DNA of 64,000 bases, from the NCBI GenBank assembly GCA_030123625.1, contig CP126121.1:2644179-2708178 (forward strand), written 5' to 3'. Positions 25,455 to 33,679 of the stretch are shown one piece after another. Numbering within the stretch: position 1 is the stretch's first letter; each line of letters opens with the position of its first letter. The notes below the pieces were generated by a model. It was not told where the DNA came from and did no database searches. It saw only the letters and a program-made list of their open reading frames with translations. Origin of the DNA: Nitrospira sp. (lineage in GTDB: Bacteria > Nitrospirota > Nitrospiria > Nitrospirales > Nitrospiraceae). The position numbers and the translations under genes are program-made.

Positions 25455-27335
25455 CTACTCAGCCGTCCAGATTCGTCCGTAGTTCGATGGGATCGTAAGG
25501 AACGTTTCCTGAAGCGGTACGATGTCGTGCAGATTGAGACTGCCACCATGGAGTTCTTCCACATAGTTCCCACCGACCGGAAACCAAAACGGCACAGTCC
25601 GGTCGCTGTCGCTCGTGTTCATCGCGACAAGCGTGTATTGAGCGTTGAGGTATCGTGCGAAAAGGAGAATGCCTTGGGAAAGGTATCGATCCCAATGGTT
25701 GAAGAAAAAATAGGAGCCGCGACGCAACTGTGGTCGTTGATGCCGGATTCGGAGAAGCTTCCGGACGAGCGTGACCAGTGAGCGGCCTGCCTCATCGTAG
25801 AAATAGTCCCAGCGCAAGGGCCTTAGCATTCCGACCCGACCGGCACCATAGTCCGGGAGGAAGTAGTTTTCTCCGAACTCTTCCCCCTGCCAGAGCATAG
25901 GGATCCCCTTGCTCATCAGGGTGGCGATGAGATAGGGCTGCAACTGGTACCACCGGTTACGGTCTCCCTCCAGGAACAGGGGATTTCCCGCCTCATCCGG
26001 GTTGATGAGACCGAAGTTACACAGAAATCGCTCGTGATCGTGGTTTTCGATGTACTGCAGCGCTGTTTTGGGGATGATATCGCCGTTGCTGCGTTCTTCC
26101 TCGGTGTAACCGAAGAGTCCGAGCGAAAGTCCGTAGTCGGCCAGCCTCCCGCGATTGCCATGGGCTACGGCTTTTGCAGCATCGTACGTGCGGTTTTGCC
26201 AGGTACAGTTGGAATAGGTCGAACGGAGGATCTCCTCCGGCCCTTCGAGCTGCTCGGCGCATTGAATCAGTTTGATGGGCGCTCCGGTTTCGGAGGAAAA
26301 ACGATCCCAATAGGGCTGATGGAGTGCAATCTTGTTTTTGGTGAGTTGGTACGTGTCGAAGACGAGATTTGCATAGCCGACGCCCATGGGACCGTCCCAA
26401 TAATTCGGCACACAGTCGTAGCGGATACCGTCGATGTGATAGACCTCCAGCCAATGGTGATTCACGCTGAAGAAATAGTCCCGCGTGAATTGCCGGGTGA
26501 AGTCTGTGCTTTTGCCGAAATTGCTGAAATAGTCCTTGGCAAAGGGGCCCATAAAGGGATTTTCGCGATATCTGAGGCGCGTATAGGCATCGAAATATGG
26601 GAAATCGACACCGGTGTGGCCGTACACCATGTCGACAATGACGGCGATGCTGTGTTGATGCGCTATGTCGACGAACTGCTGAAAATCGGAGCGCTTCCCG
26701 AATCGCTCATCCACGCCGAAGTACCCGATCGGCAGATAACCCCAGTCGACTGAGATGCCCACGTTGGACAAGGGCATCACCTGGATGGCGTTTACACCCA
26801 GATCGGCCAGATAAGCCAGAAGATTGTCGGCCTGCTCGAGGCTTCCACCGAATTCGGCGATGTTGATTTCATACAGGACCACATCAGCCGGTTCGGGCGC
26901 TCGCCAGTCTCGTTCGGAGGCACTCCAGGTATACGGTTGATAGCCGAGGGTGAAGGCGGATAATTTCCCCAGACCGAACTCACGAGCACAGGGATCGATA
27001 ATCCAGTCCAGGCTGCCCACCTGTGGGTTATCAATTCGATAGCGATAGAGATAGCGGCCATTGGTCCCCCATGCCGAACCATTTGTCGGAGGGGGCGACG
27101 TCGCAATCGGTACGGTGGCGGACCAAAAATCACCGTAGGGAGGTCGAACGCTGTGCGTCATAGAGAATTCGCTGGGCGGGATATGCTGCTGAAACTGATC
27201 GTGCTCGTGAATGATTTTGACGGTGACCGCGTTTCCGTCGGTTGCAGAGACCCACGGCAGCCACAACCCAAACGTGATTGTCCCGTTGTGTTCAATTGCT
27301 CCGAGATCGTTGAGAGGAAGCAGCATCGATGCCAT
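25455..27335 (-). CDS. GH13 alpha-amylase-family enzyme
   Basis: A 626-residue glycoside hydrolase family 13 protein, started at the ATG at 27335 (GAGGAG upstream). An N-terminal beta-sandwich (about 1-140, CBM48-like) precedes the TIM barrel. The three acids are visible: nucleophile Asp307 in HIDGIRYD, acid Glu361 in IQCAEQLEG, and Asp433 in ENHDHER. A C-terminal beta domain closes the protein. The layout (N-domain plus VVLYEINIAEFGG) resembles branching enzymes and maltooligosyltrehalose trehalohydrolases. No signal peptide is present, so it probably acts on cytoplasmic glucans or glycogen; the exact reaction is open. Confidence 0.87.
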   Translation of the reverse strand: MASMLLPLNDLGAIEHNGTITFGLWLPWVSATDGNAVTVKIIHEHDQFQQHIPPSEFSMTHSVRPPYGDFWSATVPIATSPPPTNGSAWGTNGRYLYRYRIDNPQVGSLDWIIDPCAREFGLGKLSAFTLGYQPYTWSASERDWRAPEPADVVLYEINIAEFGGSLEQADNLLAYLADLGVNAIQVMPLSNVGISVDWGYLPIGYFGVDERFGKRSDFQQFVDIAHQHSIAVIVDMVYGHTGVDFPYFDAYTRLRYRENPFMGPFAKDYFSNFGKSTDFTRQFTRDYFFSVNHHWLEVYHIDGIRYDCVPNYWDGPMGVGYANLVFDTYQLTKNKIALHQPYWDRFSSETGAPIKLIQCAEQLEGPEEILRSTYSNCTWQNRTYDAAKAVAHGNRGRLADYGLSLGLFGYTEEERSNGDIIPKTALQYIENHDHERFLCNFGLINPDEAGNPLFLEGDRNRWYQLQPYLIATLMSKGIPMLWQGEEFGENYFLPDYGAGRVGMLRPLRWDYFYDEAGRSLVTLVRKLLRIRHQRPQLRRGSYFFFNHWDRYLSQGILLFARYLNAQYTLVAMNTSDSDRTVPFWFPVGGNYVEELHGGSLNLHDIVPLQETFLTIPSNYGRIWTAE

Positions 27336-27439
27336 CGTAACAATCTCCTCTACGCTCAAGGTCAATACGTATTGAGTACCGGAATGGGCACAGAATAAGA
27401 TGTGGACCACCTGCTTGATTCGGATCCGCGTGACAGGTC

Positions 27440-29146
27440 CTAGCCATAGAGGGCCATCAAACCGGTCTTTACATTGCTGGGAACATTCAACTGAGCTCGA
27501 ATGTTCTTCAGGAACCCAGGATCATCAGCAACCGTCAGTGGATCCAACGTAAGCGGCTCGACGACTTGTGAGAGCGGCACGGCCGCACGCTCCAACTCTC
27601 GGGTGGCCCCTGTAAGTTCTCCCTCACCCCGCAGAGGCAATCGTGGGCGGAGATCAACGCCAGAATCATCAAGCTCATCAAGGGCCAGTGTCCATTCCTG
27701 AGCAATCGGCATTCTACTAACGATGGCGGACAACCTGGACCGGGGACGCGATGAAGACGCTTCCAATTCGACAGCCAATGCAGGCAGCTGTTGTAATGCC
27801 TCTTGCAGTATTTCGGCTGCAGCACTCAACGTAAGAACCGACACGACAGGATCGGTAGTCTCCTGTCTCAGGAAGAGCGTTCGCTCACGTCTCCCGACTC
27901 GAATGGTTTCACCAACGGCTCCCAACCGTCGCATGAGACTGGGTAATCCATAGCGCGCCACGCCGTTGATCATCACCAGTCGAATCGCCGTTTCCTTCGC
28001 TTTGATCAGGCTCTCGTAAGGATCGCCCGACTCACCGGCAATCACGACAAGATCGGCGCGTTTGCCGGCTTCGAGCGATCCAAGAGTCTGATCCCATTGC
28101 AAGATCGAAGCGGCTTGCCGAGTCGCCATCGAGACGATGTCTCGTTCAGTGAACACGTTCCCATTTTTTTGACTGATCAACCAGGCCACCTTCAGCTCTC
28201 CCAGAAGATTCTTGCTGCCCGATGGCGACCAGTCTGAACCAATTCCTATCCGTACTCCGGCTTCCTTCGCTGCTGTGACATTCGCGGTCTGACCATACAA
28301 GAGCAGGTTGCTCAAGGGCGACCAAACCATCGCCCCCTGCTTGTGTCCGTAGATCGTGAAATCTTCCGCCTGCAATGCGGCACAATGGATTCCCGCCAGC
28401 TGTTTCCCGATCGCCCATTGCTTGTCCGATAGTTGCAGCGCAAGGAAATGCTTACGCGCACGCTCATCGACCCCTTCACTGAGGTGCAAGAGGAAACAAG
28501 TCGCTTTCTCGAGGCGTTTCAAGAATCGATTCGCATCTTTGGCATCGATGTCAGCCACCCGGGTCTCGGCTTCCGGTAAAGCATCTTCGTCCGTCTGCTC
28601 CACGTTCCGCACAATGCCACGGTAATAGCGTCTGATCCCGGCGTTACTGAATAATTGAATCCCCTGGCTTGTCGTTACGCCTCCGAGCAAACTTTTGCAT
28701 TCCACATACCGAACCAATGCGGGCACTAACTCCGGACTTTTTCCCAGAATCTGCATCGGTCCGCTGATCAATTTTCGGTACTCAGGGATCCCGGACCATT
28801 GATCGCGGTTGCTGTATTGTTTGGGCACTTGCCAGAGTTGAAGCGCGTTGTACGCGAGATGATTGTGCAGCTCGATAAACCCCGGGAAAATCGTCCCACC
28901 GACATCTATGACGGGCACGGCTCCGAATCCAGCCGGACGAGGCGCCTGTGATTCAGCCACGGCAAGAATGTTGCCTTCATCGATATAGATTGTTCCCTGG
29001 GGAATCACATGAAAGCCGTCGTCCATCAGCACCAATCGACCACGTAGCGCGAGCTTCGAGCCCGTCAACGGATCGATCGGGCCAGCACGAGCCATTCGTC
29101 CAGGACCGTCGGACGGGTGGATTCCCTTTTCTTTTGAATGACTCAT
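27440..29146 (-). CDS. Metal-dependent amidohydrolase
   Basis: The ATG at 29146 overlaps the stop of the uracil-DNA glycosylase gene (ATGA). The 568-residue protein has the N-terminal beta-sandwich of cyclic amidohydrolases, then the first metal-binding motif HNH (104-106) in PGFIELHNHLAYN. Later come GIHCAAL, the last metal Asp in GIGSDWSPSG and the C-terminal sandwich LEAGKRADLVVIAGE. It belongs with chlorohydrolase/imidazolonepropionase-like enzymes. The final 100 residues (rich in Leu, Glu, Pro) are an extension that I cannot place. Substrate unknown. Confidence 0.85.
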   Translation of the reverse strand: MSHSKEKGIHPSDGPGRMARAGPIDPLTGSKLALRGRLVLMDDGFHVIPQGTIYIDEGNILAVAESQAPRPAGFGAVPVIDVGGTIFPGFIELHNHLAYNALQLWQVPKQYSNRDQWSGIPEYRKLISGPMQILGKSPELVPALVRYVECKSLLGGVTTSQGIQLFSNAGIRRYYRGIVRNVEQTDEDALPEAETRVADIDAKDANRFLKRLEKATCFLLHLSEGVDERARKHFLALQLSDKQWAIGKQLAGIHCAALQAEDFTIYGHKQGAMVWSPLSNLLLYGQTANVTAAKEAGVRIGIGSDWSPSGSKNLLGELKVAWLISQKNGNVFTERDIVSMATRQAASILQWDQTLGSLEAGKRADLVVIAGESGDPYESLIKAKETAIRLVMINGVARYGLPSLMRRLGAVGETIRVGRRERTLFLRQETTDPVVSVLTLSAAAEILQEALQQLPALAVELEASSSRPRSRLSAIVSRMPIAQEWTLALDELDDSGVDLRPRLPLRGEGELTGATRELERAAVPLSQVVEPLTLDPLTVADDPGFLKNIRAQLNVPSNVKTGLMALYG

Positions 29147-29958
29147 ATCTCCGGCACTATTCCTTTCGGTACAGTCAATGTGATGTTGCGTCGTTTGGCG
29201 TTCGCGTTCGCACCCACACGTCTGGCCCAGTTGTCTTGTTCTCGCATCCATGAAGGGAGTCCGGGCGGAAAATCGATCTCTGGAATTATGACTTTGTCTC
29301 CGGGCTGCCACGAATCACCGTAAAGCTTCAATGGGTTTAAGCGGTCGGGATGCCCGATGGCAGGGTGAAGTGTTTGAAGGGCATCGTTCCATTTCTTGAG
29401 CATCGTCTTCGTCGCTGCACGCAGCTTGTCCTTATCTCCTTTCGACGAACTTTCCGGCTGTGTCGGATGGGTAATGGGCACATAGACGACCGGTACAGCC
29501 TCCGGCGTGGCAGCCCATGTTTTCCAGGCTTCGTCCGCCAATGTTCCGAGCGCAACCACTGCTTCAATCTTTTGTCCGACAAGGAGCGCCTTCAGCCAGC
29601 GGTGCCGATAGTCAATCAACGCTGGCGCCTTCTTATTTTTCGCACTCACGCTCCCATACACGCTATACAAGAACGTGTTGACCATGGCATAGCTGCGATC
29701 AATCCCCAGCTTCGCTAGAAACCCTTGAATTCGCTGCCCAGCTTCGCCGACCAGGATCCGTCGAACAATCGTTTCGTTCTGCGCGGGATCCTGCCCAATC
29801 AGCAAGACACGGGCGGATCCATCCAATCTGCCCCGATGAAAGATCGGACCCCATTCCACACGAAAATCGTTTGGGGGGTAGACGGTGGCGTCTGGATAGT
29901 TCTCGCATAAACTTTTGAACGGCTCCTGAGCATAGCCAAGGTCAAACGGATGTCCCAT
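29143..29958 (-). CDS. Uracil-DNA glycosylase family protein
   Basis: The UDG fold motif LLIGQDPAQNE (53-63) corresponds to the catalytic water-activating loop. A second conserved element is the ITHPTQPES segment, with the His expected in the DNA-minor-groove loop. At 271 residues it is longer than minimal UDGs, with a basic N-terminal FRVEWGPIFHRG and a C-terminal tail. It may excise uracil or a related lesion. It is coupled to the downstream amidohydrolase gene, a pairing with no obvious functional logic. Confidence 0.8.
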   Translation of the reverse strand: MGHPFDLGYAQEPFKSLCENYPDATVYPPNDFRVEWGPIFHRGRLDGSARVLLIGQDPAQNETIVRRILVGEAGQRIQGFLAKLGIDRSYAMVNTFLYSVYGSVSAKNKKAPALIDYRHRWLKALLVGQKIEAVVALGTLADEAWKTWAATPEAVPVVYVPITHPTQPESSSKGDKDKLRAATKTMLKKWNDALQTLHPAIGHPDRLNPLKLYGDSWQPGDKVIIPEIDFPPGLPSWMREQDNWARRVGANANAKRRNITLTVPKGIVPEI

Positions 29959-30018
29959 TTATTTTCCTCTCTTTGGAATTCGACGTGTCATAAATCATCG
30001 AGGCACCGGCAGTATCAC

Positions 30019-30123
30019 CTATCGCCGTTGCAATAGGGCGAACTCGCCGACAGCTCGGGATGGAACTTTCCGGCTCCACGCGATGAAGACATCGTCTCCA
30101 TTGTGATAACCCTTGGCGCTCAT
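30019..30123 (-). pseudogene. N-terminally truncated phospholipase-D-like fragment (34 codons)
   Basis: A 34-codon frame with a strong AAAGGAG before its ATG starts MSAKGYHNGDDVFIAWSRK and ends at TAG. The string HNGDDVFIAW and FALLQRR recall the beginning of a phospholipase-D-superfamily protein, with the rest deleted. The upstream frame ends 63 bases before the patatin gene. Family assignment is tentative. Confidence 0.35.
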
Positions 30124-30186
30124 CTGATCGCTTCTCCTTTAAAGCCTGCCAAATATCGATTCACGAGCATCCTCGTTTAGTATGCT

Positions 30187-31458
30187 TTAGCCCCGCTTCT
30201 TTGCCGGTCCATTGCCGAGGCTCGCTTGAAACGCCTCTGCCAGACCCTTTCTGATCGCCTTATACTTGGACCATTCGAACGCACACAAGAATTCTGCTGC
30301 AGCCTTTGCGCCGCGCGCAAAGAGGTCGACTTTGTCTTCCTGTCCCATGGTGAAGTTAAGCCAGTGGTGGGGACCGGTATCGATCATCTTGACCAAGTGC
30401 TTATAGTCCGGGTTGGCTTTGATGAAATCGTCATCTAACGTGTGGCGGGCGGCATCAAAGACGGCACCGAGCAGCTGGGAAGGCTTCGTGATTTCGGTAG
30501 GCTCAATGCCGTCAATGCCGATTTTTGCGCCGAAGGTCGGGGCGGTTGGAACGCGATAGGGTTGGTGAAACACGTTGATCGGGAAATTGGACATGATGCC
30601 GCCGTCCATAAACATGACGCGTTGCGGAAGCGTGCCCTCATAACCGGCCAGCTTACTCCAGAGCTCCCGATTTGGGGAGCACTCATTGACCGTGAAGGGG
30701 TAGAAGAAGAATGGAACGGACATCGACGCGCGGGCGAAATAGGCTGGATTTACGGGCTCAGGGTTGCACCAATACAGCCCGGCCATTCTGGGGAATTCGA
30801 CCTTGGTCTGCGTGGTGATATCTGCGGCGATCATGACCAAATCCCCACCCTTATCCTTCTCGGCCAGCTCCGTATCGGTGCGCGTGGGTCTCAGTCTCAG
30901 GCCTGGAGAAACGGTGTGCAACTGGTTAAGAAGCTCCGCCGTCGTTTTGATTCCAACTCCTTGCAGCTCAGCGGTCAGCCAATTCAAAAATGCCTCCCCT
31001 GGATTCAAGCCCAAATCGTCCTGCAGGTTGTCGATAATCTGAGAGGCCTTCCAAATGAGTTTGACCATGCCGGCCTTCTCAAGAACCGCCTGGGAAAAAT
31101 CCCTGGCGTCGCCATCGCCGTCGATAAACGACTCCATCGGCATCCGGGAAAGGACATCCAGTAAACGCTCGCTCTTGGCTTGTCCCGGAGGTCCCAAAGC
31201 GGCAATCATCAGAGCATTGATGGATCCCGCGGATGTCCCACCCACGCCCAGAAACCGGATGCCGGCTTGTTCGAGAACATAGGTGTACCCCGTCAGCGCG
31301 ATGCCGAGGACGCCTCCGCCTTCCATGACTAGATCGACATACTGATGATCGCTCGCATCGATGATGTCGGAATATTCCTTGCCTCGGCATTCGCTCTTCA
31401 CCGTTTGCAGAGCATTCAGAACGTCCGGATGGGTGATGTAATCTTGCGCTGGGGTCAT
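30187..31458 (-). CDS. Patatin-like phospholipase
   Basis: The start at 31458 has GGAGGG five bases upstream. The oxyanion-hole motif GGGVLG (47-52), the nucleophile elbow GTSAG (74-78, Ser76) and the catalytic Asp in DGGIMSN (Asp285) are all present, so the catalytic dyad is intact. It has 423 residues and no signal peptide. Patatins cleave acyl groups from phospholipids or neutral lipids; some bacterial ones are secreted effectors. It lies downstream of two protease-inhibitor pairs on the same strand, about 150 bases after the emfourin gene. Confidence 0.92.
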   Translation of the reverse strand: MTPAQDYITHPDVLNALQTVKSECRGKEYSDIIDASDHQYVDLVMEGGGVLGIALTGYTYVLEQAGIRFLGVGGTSAGSINALMIAALGPPGQAKSERLLDVLSRMPMESFIDGDGDARDFSQAVLEKAGMVKLIWKASQIIDNLQDDLGLNPGEAFLNWLTAELQGVGIKTTAELLNQLHTVSPGLRLRPTRTDTELAEKDKGGDLVMIAADITTQTKVEFPRMAGLYWCNPEPVNPAYFARASMSVPFFFYPFTVNECSPNRELWSKLAGYEGTLPQRVMFMDGGIMSNFPINVFHQPYRVPTAPTFGAKIGIDGIEPTEITKPSQLLGAVFDAARHTLDDDFIKANPDYKHLVKMIDTGPHHWLNFTMGQEDKVDLFARGAKAAAEFLCAFEWSKYKAIRKGLAEAFQASLGNGPAKKRG

Positions 31459-31613
31459 GGAGCCCTCCATTTAAACGACACGTTCGATACGTGAGAATCC
31501 ACCTGTCGCGCTGATTCGGGTTTCGCTGTTCTGCCTTGCAACAGATATCACGCGTCCGATCTTGGCATAAAGGCCGGAGCCGCTGCGGCTGACTTCCGCG
31601 TGAGAACGCTGGA

Positions 31614-31916
31614 CTATTCCAGCGGAACGGCGCGCGCACGCTGCGCGAGGAACTGTACGAGCGATTCAGCCTGTGGTGAAGCGCTCATACTGTCGAATGA
31701 ACTCCTTGTTCGCCTGCCGCGCTCTTCCAGCACGATCTCGTAGACCAGCAGGTCCCGTCCATGCGGATGTCTCCGCTCCCCCGCTTCCTGTATATTCGCT
31801 TGCCGGATGAGCAGGAGAAGCTGCTCGGCTTCATCTCGCGGCATGACGTCGGTGTCGAGGTCACACCCGAGCACGAGACCCCCAAATCCTCCTGTCTGAC
31901 GGAACCTCACCTTCAT
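31614..31916 (-). CDS. Emfourin-like inhibitor of the adjacent M4 protease
   Basis: The 100-residue product begins MKVRFRQTGGFGGLVLGCDL and has DVMPRDEAEQLLLLIRQAN, features of the protealysin-inhibitor (emfourin) family as I recall it. The start ATG at 31916 lies four bases after the protease stop (31921), so the two are cotranscribed. It is expected to bind and silence the protealysin-like protease next to it. It has no signal peptide, so inhibition would be cytoplasmic. Confidence 0.8.
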   Translation of the reverse strand: MKVRFRQTGGFGGLVLGCDLDTDVMPRDEAEQLLLLIRQANIQEAGERRHPHGRDLLVYEIVLEERGRRTRSSFDSMSASPQAESLVQFLAQRARAVPLE

Positions 31917-31920
31917 GGAC

Positions 31921-32988
31921 CTAGAATCCCACGGCTTTCCAGGCCATGGCAACAGCCTTGTATTCGAGACTGCCGCTCCCATACAGAGTCGCTGCTGATT
32001 CAGCGGTGGTCTCGACCATATCCGTAAATTGGCTGGTCGTCGTCAGCTTCAGCATCGTCTTGTACCAGATGCGTCCCGCCTTCTCCCATGCCTTTCCCCC
32101 CAGCTCCATCGCGACGAGGTAAAACGCATGATTGGGAATGCCGGAGTTGATGTGGACCCCTCCGTTGTCGGCTGTCCCGTGGTACTTGTGTTTGAGATGC
32201 TTTGGTTGAGGATCGGTGCCCAACAATGGATCATTCTCATAGGCTTTGTCTTCCGTAAAGGTCCGCAGGCTCTTGGCCGATGTTTCCGGTCCCATAATGT
32301 CCGCGCCGATGAGCCAATCCGCCTTCTTGGTCGTTTGCCGACGGCGCCATTGCTTCACGAGCGAACCAAAGACATCCGCGAGATGTTCGTTGAGCGCGCC
32401 GGATTCATTTTTGTACTCCAGGTTACAGGTATGCGACACGACGCCGTGGGTCAATTCATGCCCCACGACATCCAATGATTTCGTGAACCGGATGAAGATT
32501 CGTCCGTCGCCGTCGCCGTAACACATCTGTTCTCCCGTCCAAAAGGCATTATTGAGGTTCTGCCCAAGATGGACACTCGAAATGAGCGTCATCCCACGGT
32601 CATCAAGGGAGTTTCGTCCGAAGAGTTTCTTGTAAAAATTGTAGGTCGTTCCCGCATGGCTATAGGCTTCATTCACCATCGGATCACGGCTTTTCGGGTC
32701 GCCTTCAGAACGCACTAAGGTACCGGGAAGTTGGCTGAATCCACCTTGTTCGACATCGTAAACCAACCGATGCAGCTTGCCGCCGGGGGACGGCACGGCC
32801 GCAAACCCCGGCATCATGGTCATCGTAGCCCGCACCGCGCGCGCTGCCGCTGACTGTGCGATCGCTTCGATCGCGACCCGTCGAACCGCAGCCTCGTCGG
32901 ATTGCGCCAGGTGATCCAGAATATAGGGTGGAATAATGGAGCAGAAGGCATGATGAGCGTTCATCGTTGGGCTTGTCGGTTTTTCCAT
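31921..32988 (-). CDS. M4 protealysin-like zinc metalloprotease
   Basis: The 355-residue product shows the thermolysin-type catalytic core: HELTH (177-181) and Glu201 in GALNEHLADVFG, and further on the His of GVHINSGIPNHAFYL. The N-terminus (NAHHAFCSIIPPYILDHLA) is the short protealysin-type propeptide, removed by self-cleavage; no signal peptide is present. AAGGAG precedes the ATG. The next gene encodes its probable inhibitor. Protealysin-like enzymes are thought to act in bacterium-host or bacterium-bacterium contacts. Confidence 0.93.
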   Translation of the reverse strand: MEKPTSPTMNAHHAFCSIIPPYILDHLAQSDEAAVRRVAIEAIAQSAAARAVRATMTMMPGFAAVPSPGGKLHRLVYDVEQGGFSQLPGTLVRSEGDPKSRDPMVNEAYSHAGTTYNFYKKLFGRNSLDDRGMTLISSVHLGQNLNNAFWTGEQMCYGDGDGRIFIRFTKSLDVVGHELTHGVVSHTCNLEYKNESGALNEHLADVFGSLVKQWRRRQTTKKADWLIGADIMGPETSAKSLRTFTEDKAYENDPLLGTDPQPKHLKHKYHGTADNGGVHINSGIPNHAFYLVAMELGGKAWEKAGRIWYKTMLKLTTTSQFTDMVETTAESAATLYGSGSLEYKAVAMAWKAVGF

Positions 32989-33154
32989 AATGTGATCTCC
33001 TTGTCTATGAAATCGTTGCTATGGGTTGACCGCAATGCCGTCCTCAATATGTCATGCAAAGATTTGCCGTCGTCAGCGAAGCAACGGCTGCACGCACTCC
33101 GCCTTTTCTGCCTTTTTCTGTTTATAATCGCAAAGCGTACCTGGAATGGCTAAG

Positions 33155-33280
33155 GCATGTTTTGCGCCACAGGCGTTTCAAATGAAAAGCCAAGTATTCC
33201 AACAATCTGAACGAGCTGTCTCGAAGCTGGACAGGTGGCAACTGTATCTGAATGGATGACAGGTGGATCGAATTGGATAC
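33155..33280. repeat. Shared upstream repeat, copy A
   Basis: This stretch matches 35740-35864 at about three quarters of positions (shared blocks include AAAGCCAAGTATT and TATCTGAATGGAT). It lies about 170-290 bases upstream of the M4 protease start. A plus-strand frame with YLNG-type residues can be read in both copies, interrupted by stops, so the pair may be a decayed gene as well as a regulatory duplicate. Confidence 0.6.
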
Positions 33281-33367
33281 AAGAGGGCTTACACGATAGA
33301 GCTGCCCACGCGCTGCATCTTTCGGTCGAATCGCCCCACTTGCTTGCCGGACTTTGCCGACAGCTTG

Positions 33368-33658
33368 TTAGTTGGCCTTTACTGTCAGCGTGTGAGACTC
33401 GACCGCGTCGCGTTCCCACTGTCGCTTAAGTGCGAAAGTGATGATGTGCTCTCCAGCTTTCAGTACCCGGAACCTGAACACTTGGGTACCTGGATCACCG
33501 GGTCGAATGCCGCTTGCTGGATTTTCATAGGTACTCCCCAAGAGCTGTATGCTCTTGGGGAGCTCATGGACCACCCAGAGATATCCTGTTGATGGAGTTG
33601 AGGTAAGACGCTCTGAAAATTCTCCACCGACAGCGACGACGATCGTTTTAGACATCAT
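33368..33658 (-). CDS. Chagasin-like (MEROPS I42) cysteine protease inhibitor
   Basis: The 96-residue product has the I42 features: the first loop TPSTGYLW (21-28, family NPTTGYxW) and the third loop RQW (79-81, family RPW). The middle GxG loop is less clear (GIRPGDPG). Fold residues fit an immunoglobulin-like sandwich. The gene follows the papain-like protease gene by 21 bases, so protease and inhibitor are coexpressed, and the protein should dock on the catalytic cleft of that protease. It is cytoplasmic; GGAG precedes the ATG. Confidence 0.85.
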   Translation of the reverse strand: MMSKTIVVAVGGEFSERLTSTPSTGYLWVVHELPKSIQLLGSTYENPASGIRPGDPGTQVFRFRVLKAGEHIITFALKRQWERDAVESHTLTVKAN

Positions 33659-33679
33659 GGAGTGGTCTCCATTCTGTAT

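Noticed and set aside
33150..33419. 89-codon minus-strand frame over shared repeat copy A
   Set aside because: It overlaps the chagasin-like gene and is not maintained in copy B.
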